Shown here: positions 54,301 to 61,829 of the stretch, piece after piece
Position numbering within the stretch: the first letter of the stretch is position 1
Layout: each line of letters opens with the position of its first letter
Source of the DNA: DVED01 sp963838375
GTDB lineage: Bacteria; Cyanobacteriota; Cyanobacteriia; Cyanobacteriales; Geitlerinemataceae
Length of the DNA: 64,000 nt
Reading direction: 5' to 3'
NCBI GenBank assembly: GCA_963838375.1
Contig: CAWIQY010000007.1
Coordinates: 142,386-206,385, forward strand
Program-made: the position numbers and the translations under genes
Notes under the pieces: generated by a model
What the model saw: only the letters and a program-made list of their open reading frames with translations
Databases searched by the model: none
What the model was told of the DNA's origin: nothing

Positions 54301-54453
54301 GCTTTTAAACAGGCAAAAGTTGAGTTTGAGGCGGTGCTACGACTCCAGCCCAATAATAAAGCGGCTCAGTTGCACGTTCAACGCTGTCAGCTATTTCTAC
54401 AAACTATTCCTAACGAGGCTTGGGATGGAGTTTGGAAGCTGACAGATAAGTAA
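51367..54453 (+). CDS. Class III adenylate cyclase with two GAF and one PAS domain (CyaB-like)
   Basis: 1028 residues from ATG 51367. Domains: GAF-A (about 65-240, with an NKFDE-type motif NKLKPNF...FTNEDE), GAF-B (about 265-455, NK...FSRTDRE with Arg in place of the last D/E partner), PAS (about 460-580), then a class III cyclase (about 605-790). Metal aspartates are in FSDIRSY and YIGDALMAVFG. The substrate residues are Lys in DKYIGD and Thr in MELTSIGDGVN, as in Anabaena CyaB1, so ATP is the likely substrate. A helical C-terminal region (about 830-1028) follows. cAMP or cGMP binding to GAF is known for the CyaB family and suggests feedback control. Confidence 0.93.
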   Translation: MSASPNENVIQTIDVIPASDRSPKSPPDPSSSGLTTTKSSFSAFLTPLTQDSFKQVVTDVEEKLKVVNHTLGMLDNLLESQGFDAILDEMLRSITLKTGELLNADRTTIWLLDDDKDELFAFVAKDEQGRAIEIRLPNGVGIVGEAANEKKIINIPYDFYDDLRSAAAQELDVKNHYRTYTMLTMPLLNEETEELVAVVQLVNKLKPNFNHQASLENKIDIRGFTNEDEQVFEDFAPSIRLILESSKSFYRATQRQRAATALMSAVNSLSKASLDLEDTLKRVMDEAKALMNADRSTLWLLNDSEDELWTKIELADGTPKELRLPQSAGGFAWIVAESGEPLLIPYDAYEDNRSQTARKTDEETGYRTCSLLCMPVFNADKKLIGVTQLVNKTKPGEHPLYDPQNYPNAPDKWKSSFSRTDREFMEAFNIQAGVALQNAKLFATVKQQEQRQKDILRSLTNGVISTDKGGHVIAVNESAMTLLGIATNPEGMYLRDMVHLKKGNFAEWFDAALYPKDEKERQQYYPNQELCLSNNGIEQSINLTINSMADAEDPTQVNGALVVMEDISDEMQVKNLMYKYMTPEVAEALLASGDTGLGGKRKEVSVLFSDIRSYTSLTEKLQAEEVVTLLNAYFEEMVDAVFKYGGTLDKYIGDALMAVFGSPAPLEDHGWCAMQAAISMRQRLELFNEKREQEGKLPIQVGMGIHSDEVVSGNIGSSKRMELTSIGDGVNLASRLEGTSKQYGVDIVISEQTYHRYQDRVLVRELDFITVKGKTKPVTIYELVALTEGELALPKSDPDLWNLTSEEHEKIAQKQAKMETDKKAIEHYHKGRDYYLYPAKHKLSQKDLIKLLEQLEHLSSEEISTLSFDEGKLLSDMVRQLHMEELIELLGENTLKRLLEKENLQQVTRLQLEQELPEKMENLTPRERKKLLIAKLKQFAGANRTKQMLEEEAQELSTAQMKKLIDLCKPLFTKKAKAAFKQAKVEFEAVLRLQPNNKAAQLHVQRCQLFLQTIPNEAWDGVWKLTDK

Positions 54454-54685
54454 GGTGAAGGGAGGCGTAAGAATTGACGATCGAATCTTCCACGGACGGC
54501 GTGAAATCGTCAATCGAGATATCGGGATGCGAGGTGACGACGGATAAGGTCGTCTCTGTTTGCGGTAGACTATTGTCCGTTGCGATCTTTGAGTCTGCAA
54601 GGGAAAGTAGGTTTTGTGCCAACGAGATCGACCCACGCTCCTTTGCTCGTTTGTTTGAAAATTTGAAACCCAAAACACATGATGT

Positions 54686-55282
54686 ATGAATAACTTTAAG
54701 TGGCAATCTTCAGAGCTAGAATGGGTGGAACGAGTCCGCCAACTTTGTGTCGAAATCGCTCGTTCGACTCTAGCCGAGATTCCCAAACTTCCCGAAAATC
54801 TGTCTCAGAAAGCGCTTCCCTTAGCAGAACGCGGACAAGATATCTTGGATGCAGCCAAGAATCGGGGCATTTGGGATCGATCGCAATATCCTCAATTGGA
54901 GTGGGTCGATCGAGTGCGCCTATTTTTTCTGGAATTGTCGCGCTTGTCGCTGTCTGAATATTTCCGATTGCCCGATCATCTGTCTCAACGATCGCTCGAT
55001 CTCGCTGAGGAAGCACAAGATATCCAGGAAGCCTTTGAAACTTCAGGGGAAAAGACTTCTCCTGAAGTTATCCCCGATTTCCAGCCGTCGAGGGACACTT
55101 CGATTGCCTCGCATCAGGACTCTCTCAACGCCGATCGATCTCCGGGGTTGCTGCTGGAACAACTCCGCAAAAGCGTGAAAATTCAGTGGGCAAATAGCAG
55201 TCATCCAGACGCGCAGGAATGGCAGCAATTGATTAATTTATTAGATCTCGCTAATAGTCTCTACCTGCGCGTGAAGGAATAA
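54686..55282 (+). CDS. Hypothetical protein with two 50-residue internal repeats
   Basis: 198 residues. Residues about 10-58 (ELEWVERVRQLCVEIARSTL...ILDAAK) and 70-118 (QLEWVDRVRLFFLELSRLSL...IQEAFE) are clear duplicates of one helical module (E/QLEWVxRVR, LPxxLSQxxLxLAExxQDI). A variable linker leads to a 50-residue helical tail. No family is recognised. It starts about 230 bases after the adenylate cyclase on the same strand and may be co-transcribed. Antisense frames here are longer in part but lack protein-like features, whereas the repeat structure supports the plus frame. Confidence 0.7.
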   Translation: MNNFKWQSSELEWVERVRQLCVEIARSTLAEIPKLPENLSQKALPLAERGQDILDAAKNRGIWDRSQYPQLEWVDRVRLFFLELSRLSLSEYFRLPDHLSQRSLDLAEEAQDIQEAFETSGEKTSPEVIPDFQPSRDTSIASHQDSLNADRSPGLLLEQLRKSVKIQWANSSHPDAQEWQQLINLLDLANSLYLRVKE

Positions 55283-55337
55283 AATTGCGCGGGAGTCTGC
55301 TACAAAAACTATTCGATTAAACTCAGAGAAAATAACT

Positions 55338-55499
55338 ATGGATCGTTCAAAATTCGTCGCAATTGTCACTGGCGCCATTTCCGTTATTCTAGCCGTCGCT
55401 TATCTGATCCTCGTTCAACTTCTAGATTTTCGCGGGGAAATGATTCCCGCACCGACCGGTTTGGTTATCGAACAATTAATTACGGCAATTGGTATTTAG
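55338..55499 (+). CDS. Small single-pass membrane protein, 53 residues
   Basis: The frame reads MDRSKFVAIVTGAISVIL, then AVAYLILVQLLDFRGEMIPA, ending TAIGI. One membrane helix (about 6-28) is followed by an RGEMIPAP segment that I recall being conserved in short cyanobacterial proteins of unknown function. It begins 55 bases after the repeat protein. The coding frame is supported by the hydrophobic helix and the polar flanks. Its role is unknown. Confidence 0.65.
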   Translation: MDRSKFVAIVTGAISVILAVAYLILVQLLDFRGEMIPAPTGLVIEQLITAIGI

Positions 55500-55583
55500 C
55501 CGATCGTCATTTTCCAGACTAGCCAAGGTGGGTTTTATTTAGTCCCTATTGGCTTCGTCATGTTCGAGTATTTGACCCAATGA

Positions 55584-57344
55584 CTAATGACGCGATCGAG
55601 CAATGCGCCAACTGAGAACGATCGCCGGTAACATCCCCACCACAACCAACGCCAACGCTGCACCCGAAGCTTCGGATAACCGTTCGTCGGAAGCGAGATT
55701 GTAGACGCGAACCGCCAGGGTATCGAAGTTAAAGGGGCGAATCACCAAAGTCGCGGGTAGTTCTTTCATCACATCGACAAACACCATCATTGCTGCGGTT
55801 AGCATTCCTCCCCACATCATGGGAACGTGAACTTTCAATAGGGTTTTGGCTGGGGAGTGTCCCAAACTGCGCGCCGCTTCGTCCAAACTGGGTTCGATTT
55901 TCCCTAAGCTGGATTCCATCGTGCCGAAAGCAACGGCGAGAAAGCGAACCAAATAGGCAAAAACCAGAGCTACCACGGTTCCGCTCAGCAGTAAACCCGT
56001 AGAGATGCCAAAAGTCGATCGCATCCAGCCATCCACGGCATTGTCGAATCCTCCCAAGGGGATGAGAATCCCCACGGCAATCACCGCACCGGGAATGGCA
56101 TAACCCATTGCTGCAATCCGGGCGACAAAACGCATCCAGGGGTGAGAATGCAAGCGGACACCATAAGCAACGATCGCCGAAACCACCACAGCCACCACGG
56201 CTGTAATCGCTGCTACCGTTAAGCTATGACGGGCAAACTCCCAAAATTGTCGATCGAATGTTTCATACGGATTGGCAATTGCCATCGACAGTAACACTCC
56301 CCCAGGAAGCAAAAAGCCCAAACCCACGGGGAGAAGACAAGCCATTCCCGCTCCCAACCCTCGCCATCCGTGCAGTTGGTATTTCGGTAGATTTTGATAG
56401 GAAGTCGAAGTGTTGTAAAAAGCCGCTCGTCTGCGAGACCAACGCTCTAGTAAAATTAACCCGAGGATAAACAGGAGCAATAATGCCGCAAGTTGAGTGG
56501 CTGCCACTCGTTCTCCCATGCCGAACCAAGTGCGGTAGATCCCCGTTGTAAAGGTATCCACCCCGAAATATTGCACCGTGCCGAAATCGTTGAGGGTTTC
56601 CATCAGCGCCAGCGCCAAACCCGCCACAATTGCCGGACGCGCCAATGGCAAGGCAACGGTGGTAAAACTGCGCCAGGGATTGCACCCGAGAATTCGGCTG
56701 GCTTCGAGGGTACAAACTGATTGTTCCAGGAATGCCACCCGCGCCAATAGGTAAACGTAGGGATACAACGTCAGCGACAACAGGAGAATTGCCCCCCACA
56801 ACGATCGAATATTGGGAAACCAGTAGTCGCCATATTCCCAGCCAAATAGATTGCGCAGAAAAGTCTGTACGGGACCGGAAAAGTCTAAAAAGTCGGTGTA
56901 GGTATAGGCGAGAATGTAGGCAGGAGCCGCCATGGGCAGCAGCAGCGCCCACTCGAAAAGACGATCGCCCCAAAAGCGACACATTGTCACCAACCATGCC
57001 GTTCCAACGCCGATAACCGACACGCCGACACTGACACCGAGAGTGAGCCAAACGGAATTGGTAAGATAGCGAGGTAAGACTGTTGAAGCCAAATGCGACC
57101 AAATTTCTCGCGTATCGGCAAACAGGTTCGCCAGAACGAAGAGAATGGGAGTGGCGACAATCAAAGCGATCGCACTTACCCCAATCGTCCACACATTCGG
57201 GCGGGGGAACGGGAGGGACGATCGGACAAAACCCTTGTCGGATAGGGTACGTCCATCGGGATGTTCAGTCAATCCCGTACCGATCTTCTGGAAAAACTTG
57301 AGCTGGAAAAATTTGAGCAACGGAGGTGGGACTTGACGAGCCAT
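55584..57344 (-). CDS. Iron(III)-type ABC transporter permease, duplicated
   Basis: 586 residues with about 12 membrane helices in two halves. Each half ends in a binding-protein-dependent-permease (EAA) loop: EASRILGCNPWRSFTTVALPL in the first half and DEAARSLGHSPAKTLLKVHVP in the second (given as EASRILGCNPWRSF and DEAARSLGHSPAKTL). This duplicated layout is that of the FbpB/SfuB/FutB ferric-iron permeases. The ATPase and the substrate-binding protein are not in the window. A start further downstream (after residue 45) is possible. It forms the pore for import of iron or a similar anion/metal complex. Confidence 0.9.
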   Translation of the reverse strand: MARQVPPPLLKFFQLKFFQKIGTGLTEHPDGRTLSDKGFVRSSLPFPRPNVWTIGVSAIALIVATPILFVLANLFADTREIWSHLASTVLPRYLTNSVWLTLGVSVGVSVIGVGTAWLVTMCRFWGDRLFEWALLLPMAAPAYILAYTYTDFLDFSGPVQTFLRNLFGWEYGDYWFPNIRSLWGAILLLSLTLYPYVYLLARVAFLEQSVCTLEASRILGCNPWRSFTTVALPLARPAIVAGLALALMETLNDFGTVQYFGVDTFTTGIYRTWFGMGERVAATQLAALLLLFILGLILLERWSRRRAAFYNTSTSYQNLPKYQLHGWRGLGAGMACLLPVGLGFLLPGGVLLSMAIANPYETFDRQFWEFARHSLTVAAITAVVAVVVSAIVAYGVRLHSHPWMRFVARIAAMGYAIPGAVIAVGILIPLGGFDNAVDGWMRSTFGISTGLLLSGTVVALVFAYLVRFLAVAFGTMESSLGKIEPSLDEAARSLGHSPAKTLLKVHVPMMWGGMLTAAMMVFVDVMKELPATLVIRPFNFDTLAVRVYNLASDERLSEASGAALALVVVGMLPAIVLSWRIARSRH

Positions 57345-57534
57345 TGATGAGAATCTATCTCAGAAACTTCTTCAGTATAGAGGAAAGTTATTGAGATCGA
57401 TCGGCAAGAAATGACCGCACTGTTGGCTAAATCCCAAAATAGACAGACAATCGGATATTTTATAGGCTTATGGGAAAAGGCACGAGACTAGCCGCTAAAA
57501 CCACCCGAATACGCGATCGTCCTGTTGGCAATTT

Positions 57535-58194
57535 ATGAGAGTTTACGAGTTATTTTGGCGAGGGGGACTGGTGATGTGGCCCCTGTTGGTGTTGTCAGTG
57601 ATGACGCTGACTTACGGTTTCGATCGGGCTTGGTTCTGGCTGCGACTGTTGAGACAAGAAGATCTCATCGTCCGCCAAGTTTTGGATGCAGCACGGGCAG
57701 ACTGGACGAAAGCAGAGGCGATCGCCCGCCAAGCTACGTCCCTCCCCATCGGTCGCTTTTTGCTCGCCCCCTTGCAACTGCAACAGCCCGATCCGGAAAC
57801 ATTTCACTTGGCGATGGAAGCCGCCGCCGATCGAGAGTTTATCCAAATGCGTCGCGGCAATCAATTCTTCGAGACGGTGGTGGCGCTTGCGCCTTTGTTG
57901 GGGTTGTTGGGAACAGTGACGGGTTTGATTGCCACCTTTTCCAGCCTGGATATCGGCAACGTTGCCGGAACCGATACCGGGAAAGCCGCCGCCGGAATTG
58001 GCGAAGCCTTGCTAACCACGGCGTTCGGGATGATTGTAGCGATTATGGCGTTGATTTTATACCGCATTTTTGTATCGTTACAGACCCAACAAACCGATTA
58101 TTTCTTTACGGTGGGGAACGAACTAGAACTGATTTACCGTCAAATTTGGTACGCACCTGCATCAGGCAGATATTCTGATGAAAACGAGGATTGA
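57535..58194 (+). CDS. ExbB/TolQ/MotA-type proton-channel protein
   Basis: 219 residues. Three membrane segments: about 12-32 (GGLVMWPLLVLSVMTLTYGF), 120-145 (VVALAPLLGLLGTVTGLIAT) and 165-190 (ALLTTAFGMIVAIMALILYR). The FETVVALAPLLGLLGTVTGL and GIGEALLTTAFGM motifs are diagnostic of the MotA/TolQ/ExbB family. With an ExbD/TolR partner it uses the proton gradient to energise outer-membrane transport. No exbD or tonB follows here. The iron-type permease next door is oriented divergently, which may hint at a shared iron-uptake role. Confidence 0.9.
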   Translation: MRVYELFWRGGLVMWPLLVLSVMTLTYGFDRAWFWLRLLRQEDLIVRQVLDAARADWTKAEAIARQATSLPIGRFLLAPLQLQQPDPETFHLAMEAAADREFIQMRRGNQFFETVVALAPLLGLLGTVTGLIATFSSLDIGNVAGTDTGKAAAGIGEALLTTAFGMIVAIMALILYRIFVSLQTQQTDYFFTVGNELELIYRQIWYAPASGRYSDENED

Positions 58195-58641
58195 TATTGG
58201 TGATTGGTTATTTGTAGGGGCGAAGCATTTGCCCGAGAATGTAATGCAAAAATCGGAAAAATTTATGTATAGTGCTTCGCCTTCGTTTCCCAATGAGCGT
58301 TTACGGACATTTTCTGTAAAACGTATAATACGAATGAATATTTGACTGTATCCGATCTCTTGCACCCTTGTCGCTCAGTCTCAAATCCCGCCTGGAACTT
58401 AAGTTCCAGGCTCATAGCCCAACTCCATTAAAATGGACTAAAATTCTTGGCTCTCCCAGTCTTCTTCAGAAGACTTTCGCTATTAGCCTGGGGTTTGAAC
58501 CCCAGGTGGGTTATTGCCAAGCAGGCGAAAAGATAGCGAGCAACAATCTTTGCCTCCTTCCGAATCCCAGAGAGCCTTTCCGGACGATCGCCCATTTTTG
58601 CGGTACAACTTAGATAACCGAGAGACTGGAGAGATTGCGAG
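58195..58641. repeat. Intergenic region with a block of three hairpins
   Basis: 447 bases without a gene. A dispersed-type repeat at 58390-58506 contains three palindromes: GCCTGGAACTTAAGTTCCAGGC in two halves GCCTGGAACTT/AAGTTCCAGGC (58390-58411), AGTCTTCTTCAGAAGACT (58458-58475) and CCTGGGGTTTGAACCCCAGG (58487-58506). Similar hairpin clusters are recalled from other cyanobacterial intergenic regions. The last 130 bases hold the start region of the NACHT remnant. Confidence 0.8.
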
Positions 58642-60224
58642 ATGGTAGAACCATTAACCGTGGTTGCCTTGGCGTTTAGCACCCTCAAAGCCGTTGCCAA
58701 TTCGGAACCGGGGAAGAAATTCGTTGAGGGAGTCATCGGCAAGGTTGCCGAGAATTTTACCGAGACGGCACTGAAGAAAATCCGGATCGATTTACGTCAG
58801 TTTATCGTGCAGAAGCTGAAAGGCAATTCAGAAGCGACGAACGGCACTTGAAGGACGTCAACGAAACGGGTTCTGAGACAGCGCTGCGAGATGTGGCGGA
58901 CTATCTCAACGTGGCGATGCGAAAAGATGAGACGTTTACGCGACAGGTTTTGCAACTGACTCAAGAAATTCAACAAGACCGTGAACAGTTCGACCAGATG
59001 CAGGGCGGCGAAACGTCAGGAATTTGGTCGGCAACGCGCAGACAGCAATGTCATTTCCGACAACAAATGCACCCATCGTCAAAGACAATACCGGGACAGT
59101 CCATATCAACTACGGTACGCCTCCCAAGGATTAGCTGGAGACGGCGGGAACGGAACCGCCAAAGAAAAGCACCGCACAGAAACGAGAACCCAACCAAGCC
59201 AAACTGCTGCAAGCCGTAGAGATGGAAATCACCGGACGGTTGCGGCAGTCGCTGCACAATGCCGTGCGGTTGACGTTGGGGATGGAACGGCGAGACGATG
59301 CCGTGTCGCTGCCGTGGGAGGCGATGTGGTATCGACCCGAGAAGCCGCCGCAACCCTTGCCTGCGGGGACGCGAGTGTCGGAAATTTTCCAGAAAACAAA
59401 GCAGCAGTTGTTGATTTTGGGGGAACCGGGTGCGGGGAAAACGACGACGATGCTGGAGTTGGCACGGGATTTGCTGGAGAAGGCGAAGGCGGATAACACC
59501 CAGCCGATTCCGGTGTTGGTGAGTTTGTCGTCGTGGAAAGCAGCCGGAGGTGGGTTTTTTCGAGTGGTTGGTGGCGGAACTGAAGGCGAAGTACGGGTTG
59601 CGGCAGGATATCGGCAAAGCGTGGATGCAGAATGGAATATTGCTGCCGTTACTGGATGGGTTGGATGAAGTCACCCCCGCACTTCAGCAGAAGTGTGCGG
59701 AGGCGATGAATGCTTGGTTGACGGGAGACTTGGAGAATCGACCCTGTGGGGTGTTGATTTGTTGTCGGCGGGAGGAGTTCGAGACCATCGTTCGGCAGAA
59801 GCTGAGTTTGCAAGGGGCGATTTATTTGCAGCCGTTGACTCCGGTGCAGATTGAGGAGTATTTCTCGCAGTTGAATTTGCAGGAGGTGTGGCAAACCCTG
59901 GGGGACGATGCGGCGTTGCGGGAGTTGCTGACCAAACCCCTGTTTTTGTCGATGTTTGGGTTGGTGCAGGTGCAGGGGAAGTTCGAGCTAGCGGCGTGGC
60001 AGGCGAAAGCAACTTCGGAAGCGAAAATTGAGTATTTATTCGATACCTATTGGGATGCGGTGATGAGTCGGGAGTTGATTTTCGACCCGCACGAGAAGAA
60101 GTTGGGATGGCAGAGCAAGACTTATAAAACTAAACCGTTACCGGAGCGGAAAGTGGTGAGGAGAATGCTGGTGTTTGTGGCGAAGGGGATGGAGCGAGAT
60201 TCCGAATGGGAACGGAGTTATTAA
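58642..60224 (+). pseudogene. NACHT-family NTPase, N-terminal and ATPase part, multiply frameshifted
   Basis: Consecutive pieces of one gene appear in different frames: MVEPLTVVALAFSTLKAVAN; DVNETGSETALRDVADYLNV; NTGTVHINYGTPPKD, closed by a TAG near 59152; then LLQAVEMEITGRLRQSL and the Walker A LILGEPGAGKTTTMLEL. A one-base gain in the GGTGGGTTTTTT run (59548-59560) shifts the frame to FFEWLVAELKAKYGL and Walker B LLPLLDGLDEV. The sequence stops at 60222, before the C-terminal third. At least three lesions. Such NTPases are STAND-class conflict/signalling ATPases. The downstream C-terminal piece is at 60907-61086. Confidence 0.82.
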
Positions 60225-60906
60225 TTGAGAAAATGCAGCCTTCTTGGTTGCCGAAAACAGTCAGAAAAATAATTTTTTATCTAATTTTAAAGTTGTCTAA
60301 TTTCGGTCTAATTTGGGGTCTAATTTTATAGTTCTAATCTTAAAGACTTAAGTTTGAGGATTTACATTAGGACGTGTAAACTATTTCTATGGTTTGATTT
60401 CTGTGCTGATAGGATTTCATGAATTTCAGTTGATTGAAATATCAATTTCATGTCGGTCATGAAGCGCCAAGAATTAAATTTGTAAAGAGTATTCGTTTCA
60501 ATCTGATTTTTTCTGAATTTATGGTTTCAAGATTTGGTTACTATTTGACAGTATAATGTTGCAGGTCTATGTTGGGTCTAATGTTGGTCTGAATTTCTGG
60601 TCTACTGTATTGTGGTCTTAATTTCGGGTGTAATTTAGGGATCTTAATTTTGGGCTCTAATTAGAAGCAGGAAAATCCGATATTAAGACTAAAAATACAT
60701 CCCAATCACGGAATTAAAAACGGTCTAAATATTAAAATTATAACGATTGTTTTGGTTAACACTGCGATCGTTGCTTTATCTTCAAGTGTGTATTAAATCA
60801 TGTACTTTATATGACTTCGATCGATTCTTAATCTTAGTCGTCGCATTGTTTACATACATTTTTCTTTATTCTAATCTATTCTGGGTTCAATTAAGGGCGG
60901 TCGGAG
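60225..60906. repeat. AT-rich region with repeated GGTCTAATTT words inside the NACHT remnant
   Basis: 682 bases, markedly more AT-rich than the surroundings, separating the two NACHT pieces. Words of the type GGTCTAATTT recur about ten times with small variations (TGTCTAATTTC, GGTCTGAATTT, GGTCTTAATTT, GGGTGTAATTT, GATCTTAATTT), concentrated at 60290-60340 and 60570-60665. No long frame is present. It looks like inserted or expanded DNA rather than decayed coding sequence. Confidence 0.6.
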
Positions 60907-61086
60907 ATGCATCACAAACACATCGTCCTCCGCATCGTCCTCAAGTGTTATGGCTACGTCCCCTTCCGCTTCGATCTCCTCCTCGACTACTGCACCGAAC
61001 GCCTCCTCATCCAACGCATCGGCGGTCGCTACCGCTTCACGCACAAATTGCTGCAAGACTACTTCGCCAAGATGGAGTTGGATTAA
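60907..61086 (+). pseudogene. C-terminal fragment of the NACHT NTPase
   Basis: 59 codons from ATG 60907: VLKCYGYVPFRFDLLLDYCT, then ERLLIQRIGGRYRFTHKLL and QDYFAKMELD. The ERLxIQRxGGRYRFxHxLLQDxFA ending is the typical C-terminus of cyanobacterial NACHT-NTPases. It carries no enzymatic motif by itself and is separated from the ATPase part by AT-rich DNA. It is best read as the remaining tail of the same gene after an insertion or deletion. Confidence 0.75.
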
Positions 61087-61101
61087 TTCGTTGTTCGGAA
61101 C

Positions 61102-61344
61102 CTAATCACTGTCATCTTCTACAATTTCACCCAAATATCGCCACACAAATTCTCGCGCGGCATCGCGATCGATTTCTTTCAAGGCTTTCGTAATTTCCAC
61201 GATCGTCTCTGAAGTGGGTTCTCGCTTAGCATGGAACCATTTAAACACTGCCGATCGATCGATTCCCAACGTCACCGCCAGTTTATTCTGGCTAATGCCG
61301 TAATTTTCTAAAACTTCTTTTAGTGCTTGACTCGCCTTTCCCAT
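61102..61344 (-). CDS. XRE-family helix-turn-helix regulator
   Basis: 80 residues, ATG at 61344. An intact helix-turn-helix: VLENYGISQNKLAVTLGIDR and SAVFKWFHAKREPTSETIVE, giving the recognition helix around RSAVFKWF. The C-terminal 25 residues (EFVWRYLGEIVEDDSD) are acidic. It likely binds as a dimer to the double palindrome at 61381-61428, which lies between it and the divergent small gene 61447-61686. It ends 16 bases from the NACHT remnant, with convergent orientation. Confidence 0.88.
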   Translation of the reverse strand: MGKASQALKEVLENYGISQNKLAVTLGIDRSAVFKWFHAKREPTSETIVEITKALKEIDRDAAREFVWRYLGEIVEDDSD

Positions 61345-61380
61345 GCACTCAATCCTGTCAGAGGGTGAAAGTTTCGTAAA

Positions 61381-61428
61381 TGTTGTCTACATAGACTACT
61401 TGCTGTATTGTGGTCTATGTAGACAACA
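61381..61428. promoter_or_regulatory. Double-palindrome operator between divergent genes
   Basis: TGTTGTCTACATAGAC (61381-61396) and GTCTATGTAGACAACA (61413-61428) are exact inverted copies, 16 bases apart. Each copy contains a smaller palindrome, GTCTA-CA-TAGAC or its complement. It therefore looks like two operator half-sites in one larger dyad. Placed between the XRE regulator start (61344) and the small gene start (61447), it is probably the binding site of the XRE protein and controls both promoters. Confidence 0.75.
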
Positions 61429-61446
61429 TCAAAGAGGTTTACTTCC

Positions 61447-61686
61447 ATGGCTGAAGAATTTCTCACCGAATCCCCCGCCGACACCCAACCCCATCCCACC
61501 GAACCCACCGCTAGCCGGGAACCCGTGCGAGTGATGATTGTCGGTTCCCGTCTCGGCGTCCTCGCCGTCGTCCACTGGCTGGTACGCCTCGGCTTTACCC
61601 AAATGGCGGACTGGAGTCACTGGCAACCCGTCCCCAACAGCCACAAATGGATGCGTATCGCGACCAAATGGGTGCGGTCTGATTGA
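61447..61686 (+). CDS. Small conserved cyanobacterial protein, unknown function
   Basis: 79 residues, ATG 61447, with AAAGAGG about 10 bases upstream. A disordered Pro/Thr/Glu-rich N-terminus (1-27) is followed by VRVMIVGSRLGVLAVVHWLV and RLGFTQMADWSHWQPVPNS, given separately. The second half resembles short cyanobacterial proteins I recall, which carry a VxIxGSRxGV...LxxLGFxxxxxWS pattern; their function is not known. Its position across an operator from an XRE regulator suggests it is the controlled partner. A toxin-antitoxin-like role is possible but not supported by family knowledge. Confidence 0.7.
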   Translation: MAEEFLTESPADTQPHPTEPTASREPVRVMIVGSRLGVLAVVHWLVRLGFTQMADWSHWQPVPNSHKWMRIATKWVRSD

Positions 61687-61698
61687 AACAGCACCAAA

Positions 61699-61730
61699 AA
61701 ACCCGGTTTTTCCGATAAACCGGGTTTCTC
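61699..61730. terminator. Strong hairpin terminator after the small gene
   Basis: AAACCCGGTTT (61699-61709) and AAACCGGGTTT (61717-61727) form an 11-bp stem with a 7-base loop, followed by CTC. It lies 13 bases after the stop at 61686. It can act in both directions. Similar AAACCCGGTTTxxxAACCGGGTTT hairpins are dispersed in cyanobacteria. Confidence 0.7.
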
Positions 61731-61771
61731 AAGTCTAGATTGGGGTTTTTCGTTGACTTTTTTCCGCAATC

Positions 61772-61800
61772 GGGTGTGTTAGGCGATCGCGAAACGCACC
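61772..61800. repeat. Dispersed GGGTGTGTTAGGCGATCGCGAAACGCACC palindrome-type repeat
   Basis: The two arms are GGGTGTGTTAGGCGA and TCGCGAAACGCACC, an imperfect palindrome centred on GCGATCGC (HIP1). Related sequences occur at 34872-34899 and 62780-62807. It lies just downstream of the 302-residue protein gene on the minus strand. Confidence 0.55.
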
Positions 61801-61829
61801 GTTTTTAGGAGTTGATAGAAATCGATCGA

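Noticed and set aside
54397..55016. Minus-strand frames over the duplicated-repeat protein
   Set aside because: The plus-strand frame carries an internal protein repeat, which the antisense frames do not explain.
57525..58178. A 217-codon frame overlapping the ExbB/TolQ gene
   Set aside because: The alternative frame has no membrane segments or motifs, while 57535-58194 shows clear MotA/TolQ/ExbB signatures.
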